Shown: positions 63,354-64,000 of the stretch, piece by piece
How positions within the stretch are numbered: position 1 is the first letter of the stretch
How the letters are laid out: each line of letters opens with the position of its first letter
From: Roseimicrobium sp. ORNL1
GTDB taxonomy: Bacteria > Verrucomicrobiota > Verrucomicrobiia > Verrucomicrobiales > Verrucomicrobiaceae
DNA: 64,000 nt
Assembly: GCF_011044495.1 (NCBI RefSeq)
Contig: NZ_CP049143.1
Coordinates: forward strand, 62,001 to 126,000
Direction of reading: 5' to 3'
Program-made: the position numbers and the translations under genes
The notes under the pieces: generated by a model
The model's database searches: none
The model's input: the letters and a program-made list of their open reading frames with translations, nothing else
What the model was told of the DNA's origin: nothing

Positions 63354-64000
63354 ATGAACGCTCACCTCGAACTTCAACGCCTGCAGGCGCAGACACGCCG
63401 CACGTTCCTCACGCGCGGTGGCGTGGGATTGGGCGCGATTGCCTTGCAGAGCCTGCTGCATCACGGCGCACAGGCCTCCGCGCTTCCTGCGGGTGGCGCG
63501 AATCCCCTTGCGATCAAAGAACCGCCGATGCCCGCCAAGGCGCGCGCGGTGATCTACCTGCACATGAGCGGCGCACCGCCGACACTCGACCTCTTCGACT
63601 ACAAGCCGAAGCTCAATGAGCTGAACATGCAGGACTGTCCGGAGTCGCTCATCAAGGGCAAGCGCTTCGCCTTCATCAAGGGCCTGCCGAAGATGCTGGG
63701 CCATCCGCACAAGTTCGAGCAAGCAGGCGGTAACGGCCTGTCCGTATGCGAGCTGATGCCGAACTTCATGCAGATTGTGGACGAGGTGGCGGTCATCCGT
63801 TCCATGACCACGGATCAATTCAACCACGCGCCGGCGGAACTGTTTGTGCACACAGGAAACATGCGTGCCGGCAGCGCAGCCATCGGTTCCTGGGCCACCT
63901 ATGGTCTCGGCAGCGAGAACTCCGACCTGCCGGGCTTCGTGGTGCTGCTGAGCGGTGGTACGGATCCCACGGGCGGGAAGAGCCTGTGGAGCAGCGGCTT
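63354..64000 (+). CDS. DUF1501 protein, C-terminus beyond the window
   Basis: Only the first 215 codons are present. The ATG at 63354 is 10 bp after the previous stop, and the gene is open to the window edge. The N-terminus has a Tat-like motif (RRTFLTRGGVGLGAIALQSL) and then the DUF1501 core: KARAVIYLHMSGAPPTLDLFDYKP, DEVAVIRSMTTDQFNHAPAEL and LGSENSDLPGFVVLLSG. DUF1501 proteins are nearly always encoded next to DUF1549/DUF1553 proteins, as here; the family belongs to the alkaline-phosphatase-like superfamily but its activity is unknown. Probably exported by Tat and forms a unit with the preceding gene. Confidence 0.9.
   Translation, partial: MNAHLELQRLQAQTRRTFLTRGGVGLGAIALQSLLHHGAQASALPAGGANPLAIKEPPMPAKARAVIYLHMSGAPPTLDLFDYKPKLNELNMQDCPESLIKGKRFAFIKGLPKMLGHPHKFEQAGGNGLSVCELMPNFMQIVDEVAVIRSMTTDQFNHAPAELFVHTGNMRAGSAAIGSWATYGLGSENSDLPGFVVLLSGGTDPTGGKSLWSSG

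Noticed and set aside
1-64000. Search for phage, CRISPR, restriction, toxin-antitoxin or transposase genes
   Set aside because: None seen; no terminase, capsid, Cas, methyltransferase or DDE/Y1 transposase motifs among the predicted proteins.

Overview
The window reads as chromosomal DNA of a Verrucomicrobiota bacterium, probably Verrucomicrobiaceae or a close relative. This is inferred from gene content, not from any marker gene. The signs are several 'planctomycete-type' cytochrome/HXXSHH proteins (DUF1592/DUF1552 and DUF1549/DUF1553/DUF1501), a secreted sulfatase, Tat-exported Gfo/Idh/MocA oxidoreductases, a giant autotransporter with PATR/T5SS-type repeats, a secretin-derived exported protein resembling verrucomicrobial secretins, high GC, and almost no Shine-Dalgarno sequences. 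I see no rRNA, tRNA, CRISPR array, prophage or insertion-sequence transposase.

Layout. 1-4.4 kb (minus): sulfatase N-terminus, a secreted protein of unknown function, a serine beta-lactamase-like hydrolase and a secreted SGNH-like protein carrying two chitobiase C-terminal domains; a PAS-AraC regulator diverges at 4.5 kb. 5.3-6.8 kb: an ArsR repressor and a tandem SRPBCC protein behind a 28-bp palindromic operator. 6.8-13.6 kb: old yellow enzyme, L,D-transpeptidase, a membrane-anchored patatin and ComM. 13.6-16 kb: an ankyrin-repeat gene bracketed by two 58-bp direct repeats. 16-21 kb: a ~1690-residue autotransporter. 21-25 kb: a heterodimeric ABC exporter with one degenerate ATP site. 25.7-37.2 kb: two HXXSHH/cytochrome gene pairs on either side of a large AAA-TPR-SpoIIE phosphatase. 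37.2-40.4 kb: a palindromic repeat, an exported pyruvyl-transferase-fold protein and a secreted FAD protein. 40.4-44.1 kb: assimilatory sulfite reductase cysJ-cysI with a clear terminator. 44.4-51.8 kb: small membrane protein, STN-like protein, MocR and AraC regulators, two Gfo/Idh/MocA proteins and a TPR lipoprotein. 51.8-55.4 kb: a luciferase-like monooxygenase, a YqjM-type ene-reductase and a membrane sensor with a cysteine-rich tail. 55.4-55.7 kb: a second, larger palindromic element. 55.7-59.6 kb: secretin-like protein, histidine kinase and response regulator in one direction. 59.8-64 kb: a cytochrome/PSD1/fucolectin-like protein followed by a truncated DUF1501 gene.

Taken together the window is rich in exported enzymes and periplasmic proteins of the kind that Verrucomicrobiota use on complex polysaccharides, with several regulators and envelope functions (L,D-transpeptidase, ABC exporter, autotransporter, two-component system). 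The least explained parts are the AAA-TPR-SpoIIE protein between the mirrored cytochrome pairs, the duplicated secretin-derived protein next to a two-component system, the 6-TM/coiled-coil/CxxC sensor, and three families of non-coding repeats.
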